DNA from: Clostridia bacterium
GTDB taxonomy: Bacteria > Bacillota > Clostridia > Lachnospirales > Lachnospiraceae
DNA: 64,000 bases
Assembly (NCBI GenBank): GCA_910576325.1
Contig: CAJTIM010000015.1
Span: 50,913-114,912, forward strand
Reading direction: 5' to 3'
Positions 1 to 8,178 of this stretch are shown here, piece by piece (position 1 is the stretch's first letter; the number at the start of each line of letters is the position of its first letter). The notes under the pieces are model-generated. The model saw only the letters and a list, made by a program, of their open reading frames with translations, had not been told where the DNA came from and made no database searches. Both the position numbers and the translations under genes were made by a program.

Positions 1-1518
1 AATCATTTCATCATATTCAGCCTGAATACGTTTTTTATCACCTCTCCCTGCGTGTTCAACTTCAGTTTTTGAGCGCTTCTGCAGGTCTTTCAACTCATCT
101 TTCAATTGATCAAGAATATCTTCAAAATTGCCATTTCCTAATATAGTTCTATATTCATTCAGTAATGCTGTGTATTTTTCTGTTTCACCACGATAAAGCC
201 ATACAATAGCATTTAAATTTTTAAGCTGCCATTCTGACCATTCATTCAATGTACGGTCAACAACTGTATAATAATTTCTGGCGTCAATAAACAGAACTTT
301 ATCCTTGATTGCTTCGTTTTTATTTTTATCAAAGAACCACAGAGAGCAAGGCAGAGATTTTGTGTAGAAGAAGTTATTTCCCACGCTAATCATTACGTCT
401 ACATGGCCTGTCTCGACTAATTTTTGACGAATATCTTTGTCTTTGCCCTGGCTGTCCGTTGCAGACGAAGCCATGACAAAACCGGCACGACCCTTTTCGT
501 TCAAATAGCTGTAGAAGTACGAAATCCACAAATAGTTTCCGTTTCCCACTTCTTTATTTTTATTAACACTTGACATACCAAAGGGCAGACGCTTTGCACT
601 TTCACAAGACTCTGCTTTCACTTTGTCCACATTAAAGGGCGGGTTTGCCATTACATAGTCACAGCAGCCGTCAAGGTTGTGAGCATCGTGATAGAAACTG
701 TTCGCTTCATCTCCCGATTTAATAACACCAGTAAGACCATGAACAGCCATATTCATCAAGCACAGCTGCGCATTATATTCCACCTTTTCCTGTCCATAAA
801 ATGTCATTGCACTATTTGCATTCATACCGGACTGATTCACGAAGTCGCCGGACTGAATGAACATACCACCTGAACCACAAGCAGGATCAAGCAAAATACC
901 ACTTTGGGGTTCGATAATATTTACAATCATTTTTACCAAAGATTTCGGTGTAAAGAAGACGCCATCATCCGATGCAATATTTTTAGCAAATTTATTGAGA
1001 AAGTATTCATAGATACGCCCAATAATATCGCCGCCAACTTCATCAAGTGCACTGTTATTAAAAATACGAAGAAGCTCTGATAAAAGCTCGTCCGAAAAAT
1101 CAGTATAACTTTTAGGCAATACACCTGTAAGTTGGTCGCTTTGTTCTTCTATCAGTGCCATTGCGTTATTAACTACTTCACCAAGGCTGGTCATTGTCTG
1201 TCCGTCTCGATTCACTAACCTTGCAGATGCAATATCGTCCGGAAGATTTAATAAATAATCGTACTGTGCTTCTTTTGGAAGAAACAGTGCACTTTTAGCT
1301 GCAAAGTCACTTGCTTCTACCGGCATTACTCTGCCGCCACGAGACGGACGATTTTTGAGAATTTCCGCCTCTACCATTCTAAATCGGCTATATGCATAAC
1401 GCAGAAAAATCAAGCCAAGTACCGGCATACAGTACTGGTTGGATGTTAGCTTTGAACCTGCACGAAGCAGGTCAGCTGATTCCCATAATTCTGCTTCTAA
1501 TTTACGAATATTAATCAT
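1..1518 (-). CDS. hsdM: Type I restriction-modification methyltransferase subunit HsdM (3' end beyond window)
   Basis: Adenine-N6 DNA methyltransferase subunit of a type I restriction-modification complex; it transfers a methyl group from S-adenosylmethionine to the site chosen by HsdS. The visible 506 residues start at an ATG (1518) and read open to the left edge. An N-terminal helical HsdM domain precedes the SAM-binding motif DPACGSGG (about residues 211-218) and the catalytic NPPF motif (292-295), both intact. HsdS and HsdR are not in the window and would be expected downstream, to the left. The C_GCAxxG gene ends only 16 bp upstream, so the two may be co-transcribed. Both N6-methylase motifs make the call firm; whether the system is complete cannot be judged here. 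Confidence 0.93.
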   Translation of the reverse strand, partial: MINIRKLEAELWESADLLRAGSKLTSNQYCMPVLGLIFLRYAYSRFRMVEAEILKNRPSRGGRVMPVEASDFAAKSALFLPKEAQYDYLLNLPDDIASARLVNRDGQTMTSLGEVVNNAMALIEEQSDQLTGVLPKSYTDFSDELLSELLRIFNNSALDEVGGDIIGRIYEYFLNKFAKNIASDDGVFFTPKSLVKMIVNIIEPQSGILLDPACGSGGMFIQSGDFVNQSGMNANSAMTFYGQEKVEYNAQLCLMNMAVHGLTGVIKSGDEANSFYHDAHNLDGCCDYVMANPPFNVDKVKAESCESAKRLPFGMSSVNKNKEVGNGNYLWISYFYSYLNEKGRAGFVMASSATDSQGKDKDIRQKLVETGHVDVMISVGNNFFYTKSLPCSLWFFDKNKNEAIKDKVLFIDARNYYTVVDRTLNEWSEWQLKNLNAIVWLYRGETEKYTALLNEYRTILGNGNFEDILDQLKDELKDLQKRSKTEVEHAGRGDKKRIQAEYDEMI

Positions 1519-1534
1519 TGGTTTTTCCTCATGT

Positions 1535-1954
1535 TTACTTCTTAGTGATTTTTAAAATATACCGGTATGAAAATTCAATACCCTTACAAGTCAGATTTTC
1601 ACACATATGGGGCGGGTCGCTTTCTGAAAAACCTGTAGGGCGTAATTCAAAACATCTTAATGAACCAAATGTACTGTCAAAAGCAGACGCAAAATCATAA
1701 CAGACAGATACAATTTCAGTTTCTGTTTTTCCCAGCGCATGGAGATAAATTCCTATAAACATAAGCGTTCCTTCCACTAAACCACATTGCGCCCTATACC
1801 CGCCTGCACCATGCAATCCAACCGCAGACCAAATCACCTGTGGTTCAATCATGGTTTCAAATAATTCACTCAGACAAATGATTGCTGTCCTTGCGCAGTT
1901 TATATCATCATTCCAGTACAATTCATGTACCCTGTTCTTTATATATTCCTGCAT
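1535..1954 (-). CDS. C_GCAxxG_C_C family redox-type protein
   Basis: 139-residue protein that I assign to the C_GCAxxG_C_C family (PF09719), small proteins with conserved cysteines thought to be redox active or metal binding; no specific reaction is known. Visible family features are the N-terminal NCARTAIICL segment, a glycine-rich stretch leading to QCGLVEG (the usual GCAxxG-like position, here diverged), and the C-terminal cysteines in LRCFELRP and CENLTCKGIEF. It lies 16 bp upstream of hsdM on the same strand. It does not belong to the restriction system by known function, so the pairing is probably incidental to the accessory region. Family call fairly confident, function unknown. Confidence 0.75.
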   Translation of the reverse strand: MQEYIKNRVHELYWNDDINCARTAIICLSELFETMIEPQVIWSAVGLHGAGGYRAQCGLVEGTLMFIGIYLHALGKTETEIVSVCYDFASAFDSTFGSLRCFELRPTGFSESDPPHMCENLTCKGIEFSYRYILKITKK

Positions 1955-2129
1955 AGTATGCCATCTCCTTGATGCTCAATTTTCCAGTCAGGCAAATCAT
2001 ATACCAATAGCGTGCATTTTCATCCGCAACACGAAGAAGGCTCCTAATATGTTCCGTATTTCTTCTCAAATGCTTGATTTTACAGGTTTTTGGGACTGTT
2101 CCTAAACTCTGTGTTTCCGGACTTTCGCA
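1923..2129 (-). pseudogene. Short open frame, possible gene remnant
   Basis: A 68-codon open frame overlaps the start of the C_GCAxxG gene and ends at a TGA inside it. It has no ATG until close to its end (MICLTGKLSIKEM...), and no Shine-Dalgarno site suits an upstream start. The translated sequence is rich in basic and helix-forming residues (for example KHLRRNTEHIRSLLRVADEN) and looks more protein-like than random, so it may be the 3' end of a decayed gene. I do not recognise the family. Confidence 0.25.
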
Positions 2130-2152
2130 TCATCAAAGTTCACATGGGTTGA

Positions 2153-3406
2153 TTACTTTATCACATACTTAGTCCCCCTTCCTCTGCCTTCAATTTTCAC
2201 AACACCTTTTTTCCCCAACTCTTTCAGTAATTGTGTTGTCTTTGATTTACCAAACGGGGTGTAAGGAGCAATTTCGCTAATTGATTTCAGCATTGTTTTA
2301 CTTAAAATTTTATATACTTTTCTTTCGTCTTCCGTTAAATTCAGGTTTTTCTCAAAAACCGGAAGTACAATCTTAATTGTATTTTCCGACACTTCAAAAT
2401 TCGGCTGCTTCAATCCTTCTTCATAGAGCTGCTTTATCCGTGTAATTCCAGTACCGAATATTTCGACAAACCCCAGCCTGTAAAATACATTTGCAAGATT
2501 TCTATTTCTTAAGACTGAAAGTTTCCCCGATAAATACTCATCTTCTGTTATTCCGGAAGGCAGTCCTCCCGGAGAAATAATCTCTATTCTGTCGTCAAAC
2601 ATCGAAACTTTTATCTGTGACTCCACATCCCACGCCCTATGAATCAGCGCGTTTGCGATTGCTTCTCTAAACGCGGCCTCCGGTATTTTTTCTGTCTTTT
2701 TCCTTTCGGCGCCTTGAATTTCCTCATATTGATAATAATCTTTGAATACCTCTGATACTTTTTCGTAGCCTGCTAAAATGGATATGTTATCAAATGTTGC
2801 TCTCTTATGAATCACACTGATGTTTTCACCGAACCTCACTATATCAATTCCCGGAAAATGATTTTTATCCGCCAAAATACCAGCCGCATTGTTATATCCG
2901 GTGGCGCTGTTATATAAGTTCAGCGTTTTCAAAGTATCCTGATTAAAAGTTTCAATTTGAATATATTCTTTTAATTTTTGACATAGCGTATCAAAAGTTA
3001 GATCTTGATCTTCACACGGCAATTCTTCAAACCTGATATTTTTTCCTTCTAAAATCAGTCTTGACAGTTCCAGTGTGTCAGTCTCTATCGTTGCAGTATC
3101 ATTTCGCTTATACGCTTTCGATTTATATAAATATGGCTTTTGAAGCCCGCCTTTTACAGTCAGTTTTATCGTTCTTTCATTATTCTGCAATTCCAGTGTA
3201 TAATCAGGCTGCGGAGTAATGTTGTCATTAATTTTATTTTCGATATCCAGACACGCTTGCTTTACATCCGGCAGTTCTTTGATATTACCATTGTCATCAA
3301 TGCCAAAAAATATTTCTCCACCATCATAATTCGAAAAGGCGCTTACTGTTTTTAAAAATGTATTTGTAATCATTTCTTTGAACTCTATTGTTCTTGTTTC
3401 ACGCAT
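2153..3406 (-). CDS. AlbA_2 / HATPase_c_4 putative DNA-binding transcriptional regulator
   Basis: 417-residue protein of the COG2865 type. Residues about 5-110 form an AlbA_2 (Schlafen-like, PF04326) domain, recognisable by TIEFKE at the start, the ...NYDGGEIFFGIDDNG core and AYKRNDTATIE. A middle HATPase_c_4-like domain contains AFREAIANALIHRAW and RIEIISPGGLPSG, and GFVEIFGTGI follows. The last ~60 residues are a winged helix (ISEIAPYTPFGKSKTTQLL). Such proteins are usually annotated as putative transcriptional regulators and are common in mobile and defence regions, but few have been tested. A 23-bp-arm palindrome begins 45 bp upstream of the ATG and could be its own operator. The start at 3406 has a GGGAGAG ribosome-binding site. 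Confidence 0.82.
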   Translation of the reverse strand: MRETRTIEFKEMITNTFLKTVSAFSNYDGGEIFFGIDDNGNIKELPDVKQACLDIENKINDNITPQPDYTLELQNNERTIKLTVKGGLQKPYLYKSKAYKRNDTATIETDTLELSRLILEGKNIRFEELPCEDQDLTFDTLCQKLKEYIQIETFNQDTLKTLNLYNSATGYNNAAGILADKNHFPGIDIVRFGENISVIHKRATFDNISILAGYEKVSEVFKDYYQYEEIQGAERKKTEKIPEAAFREAIANALIHRAWDVESQIKVSMFDDRIEIISPGGLPSGITEDEYLSGKLSVLRNRNLANVFYRLGFVEIFGTGITRIKQLYEEGLKQPNFEVSENTIKIVLPVFEKNLNLTEDERKVYKILSKTMLKSISEIAPYTPFGKSKTTQLLKELGKKGVVKIEGRGRGTKYVIK

Positions 3407-3450
3407 ACACTGCTCTCCCTTTCCAATTTTACTGCTTATATTATACGCAG

Positions 3451-3502
3451 AAACACGCAGAAAATCAATCGTATTTTTTTACGACTGATTTTCTGCGTGT
3501 TT
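3451..3502. promoter_or_regulatory. Long near-perfect palindrome upstream of the AlbA_2 regulator
   Basis: Arms 3451-3473 and 3480-3502 are inverse copies matching at 22 of 23 positions, separated by a 6-base T/A loop. It lies between the 3' end of the Fic gene and the start of the AlbA_2 gene, both on the minus strand. There is no U-tract after the minus-strand stem, so it is not a classical terminator for fic. It could be an operator or a transcript-end hairpin. A direct repeat follows at 3494-3514 and 3522-3543 (both contain GTGTTTTGG). Confidence 0.6.
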
Positions 3503-3550
3503 TGGAACATTGCGTTGATTCGCCGTGTTTTGGCACATTCTGCGAAGACA

Positions 3551-4441
3551 TCATTCCAATATCATCAAGTAATTGTCTAGTCTTGCATTCACATAACCTG
3601 CAAACAACTTTTCCATTGCACCAAGATTATGCTTTGCATAGTATTCGTCAAATGCATTGTAATACGAAATCCGGTCTGCAAATTTAATATCAATTGGCGG
3701 ATATCCGGCTTTCATCAATTCCAAATTTACAAGCAGTCTGCCGGTTCTGCCATTTCCGTCTATAAAAGGATGAATCCCTTCAAATTCAATATGGAAGCGC
3801 GCAAGCCGAGGAATGATATGATCCGTACTATTCCTATAAGCCTCCAACAACTGCTCCATTTTAGGCCGGATCAAATAGGGCTGTACCGGTTCATGTTTCG
3901 CACCCATAATTCTGACGGGGACTCTTCTGTAAACCCCCCGGTCCTCCCGTTTATCCGCTAATACAAGATAGTGTATCTGCTTGATAATACTCTCCGATAA
4001 AGAAATCTGCTCTTTTACCAAATCCCGCACTAAATCAAACGCTTCTTTATGCCCGACCGCCTCCATATGGTCTTTTAACGGTTTCCTGTCAATCGTCAGA
4101 CCGCGCAAAACCATATCCGTCTCACGAAGGGTTAGAGTATTTCCCTCAATTGCATTTGAATTATAAGTATACTCAATAATAAATTCTTCAGTCAGGCGTT
4201 CCATCTCACCCTCAGTCAACGGGCGTCTGGTATCCAGTTCTCTTTTCTTCCTGTCTATGGCTTTCAGTAAACTTTCTGTCGCTTTAAAACGTCCATCCTG
4301 TGGTTTTTTCGCATCTGACGGGAGCATCCAACTACGCCCTTCTCGTGTGGCTCCTGAAATTTTTCCTTCCGAGCAAAGTATGCGCACTCGTCTGCCAGAA
4401 ATTCCCCACTTTTCTGCCGCCTGCTTTACTGTAATATACAT
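3551..4441 (-). CDS. Fic family protein with N-terminal helix-turn-helix
   Basis: 296-residue Fic-domain protein; the family usually transfers AMP from ATP to a hydroxyl of a target protein, although phosphorylation and other transfers are known. Residues 1-45 form an excisionase/MerR-like helix-turn-helix (YITVKQAAEKWGISGRRVR). The Fic active-site motif HPFIDGNGR is at about 224-232 with the catalytic His and the Asn/Gly/Arg nucleotide loop intact. An upstream SNAIEG (95-100) fits the autoinhibitory (S/T)xxxE(G/N) helix, so this is likely a class II or III self-inhibited Fic protein. The target is unknown. Position beside an AlbA_2 regulator and a type I methylase suggests a defence or mobile-island context. 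Confidence 0.9.
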   Translation of the reverse strand: MYITVKQAAEKWGISGRRVRILCSEGKISGATREGRSWMLPSDAKKPQDGRFKATESLLKAIDRKKRELDTRRPLTEGEMERLTEEFIIEYTYNSNAIEGNTLTLRETDMVLRGLTIDRKPLKDHMEAVGHKEAFDLVRDLVKEQISLSESIIKQIHYLVLADKREDRGVYRRVPVRIMGAKHEPVQPYLIRPKMEQLLEAYRNSTDHIIPRLARFHIEFEGIHPFIDGNGRTGRLLVNLELMKAGYPPIDIKFADRISYYNAFDEYYAKHNLGAMEKLFAGYVNARLDNYLMILE

Positions 4442-4623
4442 AAAGATCGTACCTCTCTTCCCTCAATAGGATATCTTATTTTCGGAACATTATCAACTAA
4501 AAGGAATAATATTTTATTGTTTTCGGAATAAAAAAAGACCCAAAATGCAATAACTGCACTTAGAGCCTTGTTTTCCACACTTTCAGTTTTAATTTCCTGC
4601 CATAGCGTATAGTAGCTGACAGT

Positions 4624-4908
4624 TTACAAAACAATCCATTTCCCACTTCGTCCATTTCTTTTTCGTACAATGATTTCCCGCTTTTTCATATTTTCCATAT
4701 GATATCGAACCGTATCATAGCTAACACCAACCAATGTCACAATTTTCCTCTGTGAAATAGATGGTTTTGACTCAATCACTTTTATAATCTTGGAATCTAT
4801 TTCATCTATATGCGGGATTGTTTGCGGGGTTGTTTCGTTCCATCCCCAAAATAGAACCATAATATCTTCTTTCTTAACATAGTATTCCGGAATATCGTTT
4901 CCAGCCAA
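4624..4908 (-). pseudogene. C-terminal fragment of an AlbA_2/HATPase-type regulator (winged helix)
   Basis: 94-codon open frame with only a weak TTG start. The sequence resembles the C-terminal end of AlbA_2/HATPase_c_4 proteins: a linker CVLAGNDIPEYY followed by a winged helix (PSISQRKIVTLVGVSYDTVRYHM) ending GRSGKWIVL. The whole N-terminal AlbA_2 and HATPase portion is missing, and stop codons occur just upstream in frame. I read it as a decayed relative of the intact gene at 2153-3406. A stand-alone winged-helix regulator is possible but the start is poor. Confidence 0.6.
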
Positions 4909-4986
4909 AACGCAACTATCTTTTATTTTTTAAATTCCACGTCCCCAGACCTCAATCATCAAAATCCAAAAGGAGAACAGGCATAA

Positions 4987-5259
4987 ATGGAATGTACTTT
5001 TTATGAATTAGACCAGAAAGCCAAAGACGAAGCTGAAAAAATGGATGCGCTCTGGGGCGCGGAATTTTTTGACGCAGAAGACGCAGAACCTCAAACAGAT
5101 ACACCAGCCGAAGAAAATAATCTGCACCTGTCCTGCGGAGCCTTCTGCAGATATTTCAGGTCAGGCAAAGGATATCCTGGCGAGTATGTATATTATTGCT
5201 GCGCCGCAGGAAATGAGCATATTATTGATGTAGATTTCATTGAATCCGAAATCATTTGA
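4987..5259 (+). CDS. Small cysteine-containing protein of unknown function
   Basis: 90-residue acidic protein, the only plus-strand gene in the left 8 kb, with a good AAGGAGAA Shine-Dalgarno site before the ATG. The first half is an acidic helix (ELDQKAKDEAEKMDALWGAE); the second half holds cysteines in CGAFCRYF and YYCCAAG, which could bind metal or form disulfides. No signal peptide or membrane segment is visible. I do not recognise a family. It is followed by a bidirectional inverted repeat. Confidence 0.6.
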   Translation: MECTFYELDQKAKDEAEKMDALWGAEFFDAEDAEPQTDTPAEENNLHLSCGAFCRYFRSGKGYPGEYVYYCCAAGNEHIIDVDFIESEII

Positions 5260-5323
5260 CCCTGCCCCCCCCGCTCCGGCAGAGCCGCCAACTGCACATA
5301 ATACGCAGATACCCATACGATAA

Positions 5324-5383
5324 AATAACCGCTAAAAGGTTCTCATTTTCCAAATCTCGAAATGATACTTTTTAGCGGTTATT
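5324..5383. terminator. Inverted repeat, probable bidirectional terminator
   Basis: Arms AATAACCGCTAAAAG (5324-5338) and its inverse (5368-5383) flank a ~30-base loop. It lies just after the 90-aa plus-strand gene, facing the 3' end of the truncated BTAD gene on the minus strand. T-rich sequence follows on the plus strand (5383-5390). Confidence 0.5.
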
Positions 5384-5601
5384 GATTTTTGCCTTTTACC
5401 CCGATAAGGGGTGTGCTTCCGCCCATGCAACAAAATCCCCGTGGCAAAAATCTCTGCCATTCCCTAAGAAACCGAACCGACAAGACGAAACCAAAAAATA
5501 TAAGTAATCTAAGGAAACCGCAGAAAACAAGGCTTTTTCAAGACTTGTAGAAAAATAGCCCTCCGGAATGGAAGGCTTATTTTGTATTAAAGTTTGTCCC
5601 T

Positions 5602-6066
5602 TTAGACATTTCCGGAAAGGAAATCTCCTTTGTAGAGAACTGCGGCTGAAAGAAGGCCTTCCATGTAATCCTCTCCCGAACGCTTTCTCACATCCATGCA
5701 AATCCGTTCGAATTCTTCTGCGTCTACCTCAAGTCCGACGGAAGGATTCCATGCAAAACATCCCTGAAGAGTCAAAACAAGATTTTCCAGGGACGGAAAC
5801 ATGGTCTTTAATATCTGCCTTGTTTTAAACATCATGTTTTTCAGCGAATTCCCCGGATTACTGCTGTCCGTTTCAGGCCAAAACTGTTCGATTAATTCTT
5901 CTGCGGATATATTTCTATTGTGATTTACAATCAGATATTGTAAAAAAGACAGGGCCTTTTTCCCCATTTTTTTCGGAATGATACTGCCTGCTGCCTGCCC
6001 GTCCTTTATCTCCCGGCAGGCGAAGGTTCCAAGCAGGTCAAATTGCAGAACGGCTTTTTCCTTCAT
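5602..6066 (-). pseudogene. Truncated BTAD/SARP-like transcriptional regulator
   Basis: 154 codons corresponding to the N-terminal part of a BTAD-type regulator: a winged-helix OmpR-like DNA-binding domain (MGKKALSFLQYLI, NISAEELIEQFWP, NSLKNMMFKTRQILK) and only the first turns of the bacterial transcriptional activator domain (YKGDFL). Relatives in Clostridia normally continue for a further 200 or more residues of helical repeats; here the frame stops right after YKGDFLSGNV and none of the other frames continues the homology that I can see. The ribosome-binding site GGAGGGGGA and ATG are intact, so a short protein may still be made. It lies next to the integrase, in line with decay of a mobile region. 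Confidence 0.65.
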
Positions 6067-6096
6067 AATTGATTCCCCCTCCCGAAAAAATTCCTA

Positions 6097-6570
6097 TTAT
6101 TTATCCGGCTTGCTCATTGCGCTGTCAATCAGACGGACAAGTTCTAATGCACTTCGAAAATACTCTTTTTTCTGTTTGTCTACCCATGTCACTTCTCCCT
6201 GCCAGCTTGCGTTCTGTCTGTACTTTACATGAATGATAAATGTAGAATCCTTGCCTCGTTGCCCCGTCACCTTATCAAACTCTTCCATTATTTTCATTTC
6301 CTTTCTCGTGCGGACCTGCAGCTTTGGCATCCGTTCTTTTTTCACGGCCCGTTCCTGCTTTCTCCGATCTATCCGGAAGCTCCGTATTCTCATGGCTGCC
6401 TGCGGAAGCAAAAACTCGTCATAAAGGCGATCCATTCGGTCAAAGGCTTCAAATAAGGTTGAAAAAGAAACACCGCAAGATGTGTACAAATGGTACATTC
6501 TTCCGCTCTGCCGCTCTCTGTCATAGAAGTCCAAGCAAAGAGTAATGATGTTAGGACTGTAGCTGACCAT
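6097..6570 (-). CDS. Conserved hypothetical protein next to integrase
   Basis: 157-residue protein without signal peptide or membrane helices. Two halves can be seen: a helical N-terminal part (GRMYHLYTSCGVSFSTLF, FDRMDRLYDEFLLPQAAMR), and a C-terminal beta-rich part with TFIIHVKYRQNASWQGEV and FRSALELVRLIDSAM. From memory the C-terminal motif recurs in small proteins of unknown function encoded beside recombinases and BTAD regulators in Lachnospiraceae; no function is known. It is 31 bp upstream of the truncated BTAD gene and likely co-transcribed with it. Confidence 0.65.
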   Translation of the reverse strand: MVSYSPNIITLCLDFYDRERQSGRMYHLYTSCGVSFSTLFEAFDRMDRLYDEFLLPQAAMRIRSFRIDRRKQERAVKKERMPKLQVRTRKEMKIMEEFDKVTGQRGKDSTFIIHVKYRQNASWQGEVTWVDKQKKEYFRSALELVRLIDSAMSKPDK

Positions 6571-6619
6571 GGGGTTCCCTGCCTTTCCCGCACATAAATA
6601 CAGGCACCTTCGGAGATGA

Positions 6620-6648
6620 CGCAGAGGTTTATACTCTGCGACATTTTT
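6620..6648. repeat. Left 29-bp inverted repeat bracketing the integrase
   Basis: This 29-bp sequence is the exact inverse complement of 7997-8025. Internally it contains a palindrome (CGCAGAGgtttataCTCTGCG, 6620-6640). Outside the 29 bp the similarity resumes with GTGCC/GGCAC at 6655-6659 and 7988-7992. It lies 70 bp past the integrase stop codon. Confidence 0.85.
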
Positions 6649-6718
6649 CCAAAAGTGCCGCCCTATTTAGATATAATGAATTTGACTGTCCGTATGACTG
6701 CATCACTGACTGCGCATT

Positions 6719-7834
6719 TCAGACATGGATCACCGTTTTAAGCCGGCTCATATTTTCCCGTTTCCGCTCCATACTAGGGTGAACATACTGGTTTAAGGTA
6801 ATGCTGATATTGGAATGTCCCAGAATTTCGCTCAGGGTTTTTACGTCAAATCCTGCCTCAATGCAGCGTGTGGCAAAGGTATGGCGAAGCGTATGAAAAT
6901 GAACGGAGGGAATCTGACACTTGACCATATAATTTTTTAAGCGCCTCTGGAGCTTTCGTGGTTCCATACACTGTCTCGTTCCCGTAAGTACAAAGGTCCC
7001 GGAATCTTTCGGGACAAAACGTGCATATAAAGCTTCCAGATCCGGCATCAGCGGAATAAGCCGGCAGGAGCTCTCCGTCTTTGGCGCACCTACCATCACT
7101 TTTGTCCTTGACTCATCTCCGGAATCCTGACATTGAATACGCTGAGCCGTCCGGCTGATGGAAATAGTATGAGTCTCCAAAGATATATCCTGCCATCGAA
7201 GAGCGCAGACCTCTCCGATCCGAAGCCCGGTGCGAAGAGCCAGATAGACGCCGAATTTGCAGAGGTCCATTTCTGCCGCGAGAAACCGTATAAGCTTTTT
7301 TTCTTCCTGTTCATCCAGAACACGCATGTTTTTTTTCTGCTGTCTGGGATAAATAATTTCCAGATCCGGAAGTTTCCGGCCACTGCGCCGCCCGGCATAT
7401 ACAAATACCGAGTGAAAGAGAGCCAGGATATTGCGGATGGTTTTTGGTGACAGTTTTTTTTCATACAAAAGCATTTGAATAAAAAGGTCCGTTTCTTCTG
7501 AGGTAATCTCCCATGGAAGCTTTTTCCCGAAAAACGGGATGATATGATTCTTGATATCGGACAGATATTTGGCGCTGCTGGATTCCTTCAGGCGCCTTCG
7601 GTTGGAAATAAGCCAGTTATTGCAATAATAGGTAAATGTGGGCTCTCGCTGCTCCTCCAAGCCCTGAAAGGTTTCGGAAACCTCTTGAAGCCTTCGTGCT
7701 TTTTCCCGCGCCTCCTCATAGGTTTTGCCATAGCAAAATCCGTAGATTAGCTTGCCGTTGTTGTCTCGTCCCTTCCTGTAACGGGCTTCAAAACGTCCGT
7801 CTTTTCGCAGGAAGACATTTTCTCTGTTTGCCAT
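6719..7834 (-). CDS. Tyrosine recombinase / phage-type integrase
   Basis: 371-residue site-specific recombinase of the lambda integrase family, which cuts and rejoins DNA through a 3'-phosphotyrosine. Residues 1-50 are an arm-type DNA-binding domain, 65-160 the SAM-like core-binding domain, and 170-365 the catalytic domain. Catalytic residues are all present: Arg205 (TGLRIGE), Lys252 (PKTESS), His314 and Arg317 (FHTLRH), His340 (LGH) and Tyr350. The start ATG has a GGAGG site 9-10 bases upstream. It stands alone between two perfect 29-bp inverted repeats; no excisionase or tRNA attachment site is adjacent. Its substrate could be the bracketing repeats or an att site outside the window. Confidence 0.93.
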   Translation of the reverse strand: MANRENVFLRKDGRFEARYRKGRDNNGKLIYGFCYGKTYEEAREKARRLQEVSETFQGLEEQREPTFTYYCNNWLISNRRRLKESSSAKYLSDIKNHIIPFFGKKLPWEITSEETDLFIQMLLYEKKLSPKTIRNILALFHSVFVYAGRRSGRKLPDLEIIYPRQQKKNMRVLDEQEEKKLIRFLAAEMDLCKFGVYLALRTGLRIGEVCALRWQDISLETHTISISRTAQRIQCQDSGDESRTKVMVGAPKTESSCRLIPLMPDLEALYARFVPKDSGTFVLTGTRQCMEPRKLQRRLKNYMVKCQIPSVHFHTLRHTFATRCIEAGFDVKTLSEILGHSNISITLNQYVHPSMERKRENMSRLKTVIHV

Positions 7835-7996
7835 AATGCAGCACCTCCATTTTTTATGCTTCCTAGTTTACTGGAAATGAAGGGAGAATTTGACATCAGA
7901 ATAATAGTTATACACAAAAATTTATGGAAATGCTACCCCGTCTATTGCGAAACAAGCCGAAAACGAGTATAATGTTACATACAAAAAGGCACAAAC

Positions 7997-8032
7997 AAAA
8001 ATGTCGCAGAGTATAAACCTCTGCGACATTTT
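7997..8032. repeat. Right inverted repeat bracketing the integrase; near-perfect palindrome
   Basis: 7997-8025 is the inverse complement of 6620-6648 with no mismatch. Here the palindrome is longer: ATGTCGCAGAG, a 7-base loop, CTCTGCGACAT (8001-8029), followed by a T-run, so it could also work as a terminator in either direction. It lies about 160 bp upstream of the integrase start and 20 bp before the iadA promoter. Confidence 0.85.
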
Positions 8033-8053
8033 TATGTATATTTATTCATTTCT

Positions 8054-8083
8054 TTGGACATATGCCTCCCCCTATGTTACAAT
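8054..8083 (+). promoter_or_regulatory. Candidate promoter for iadA
   Basis: TTGGAC (8054-8059) and TACAAT (8078-8083) are separated by 18 bp, about 95 bp upstream of the iadA ATG. The leader contains an inverted pair GCGCTCA / TGAGCGC (about 8104 and 8151). Confidence 0.45.
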
Positions 8084-8178
8084 ACATTTAGCTAAAACGT
8101 ATGGCGCTCACACCAACTCAGCAGCAGAACAAAAGTAAAACGGGGTTCCTGAGCGCTTCACCAAAAGGAGGGGGACAT

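Noticed and set aside
5396..5701. 101-codon minus-strand frame as continuation of the BTAD regulator
   Set aside because: Different frame and no BTAD-like helical repeat pattern, so not a simple frameshifted continuation.
6620..8025. The 29-bp repeats as attL/attR of an excisable element
   Set aside because: They are in inverted, not direct, orientation, so recombination between them would invert rather than excise.
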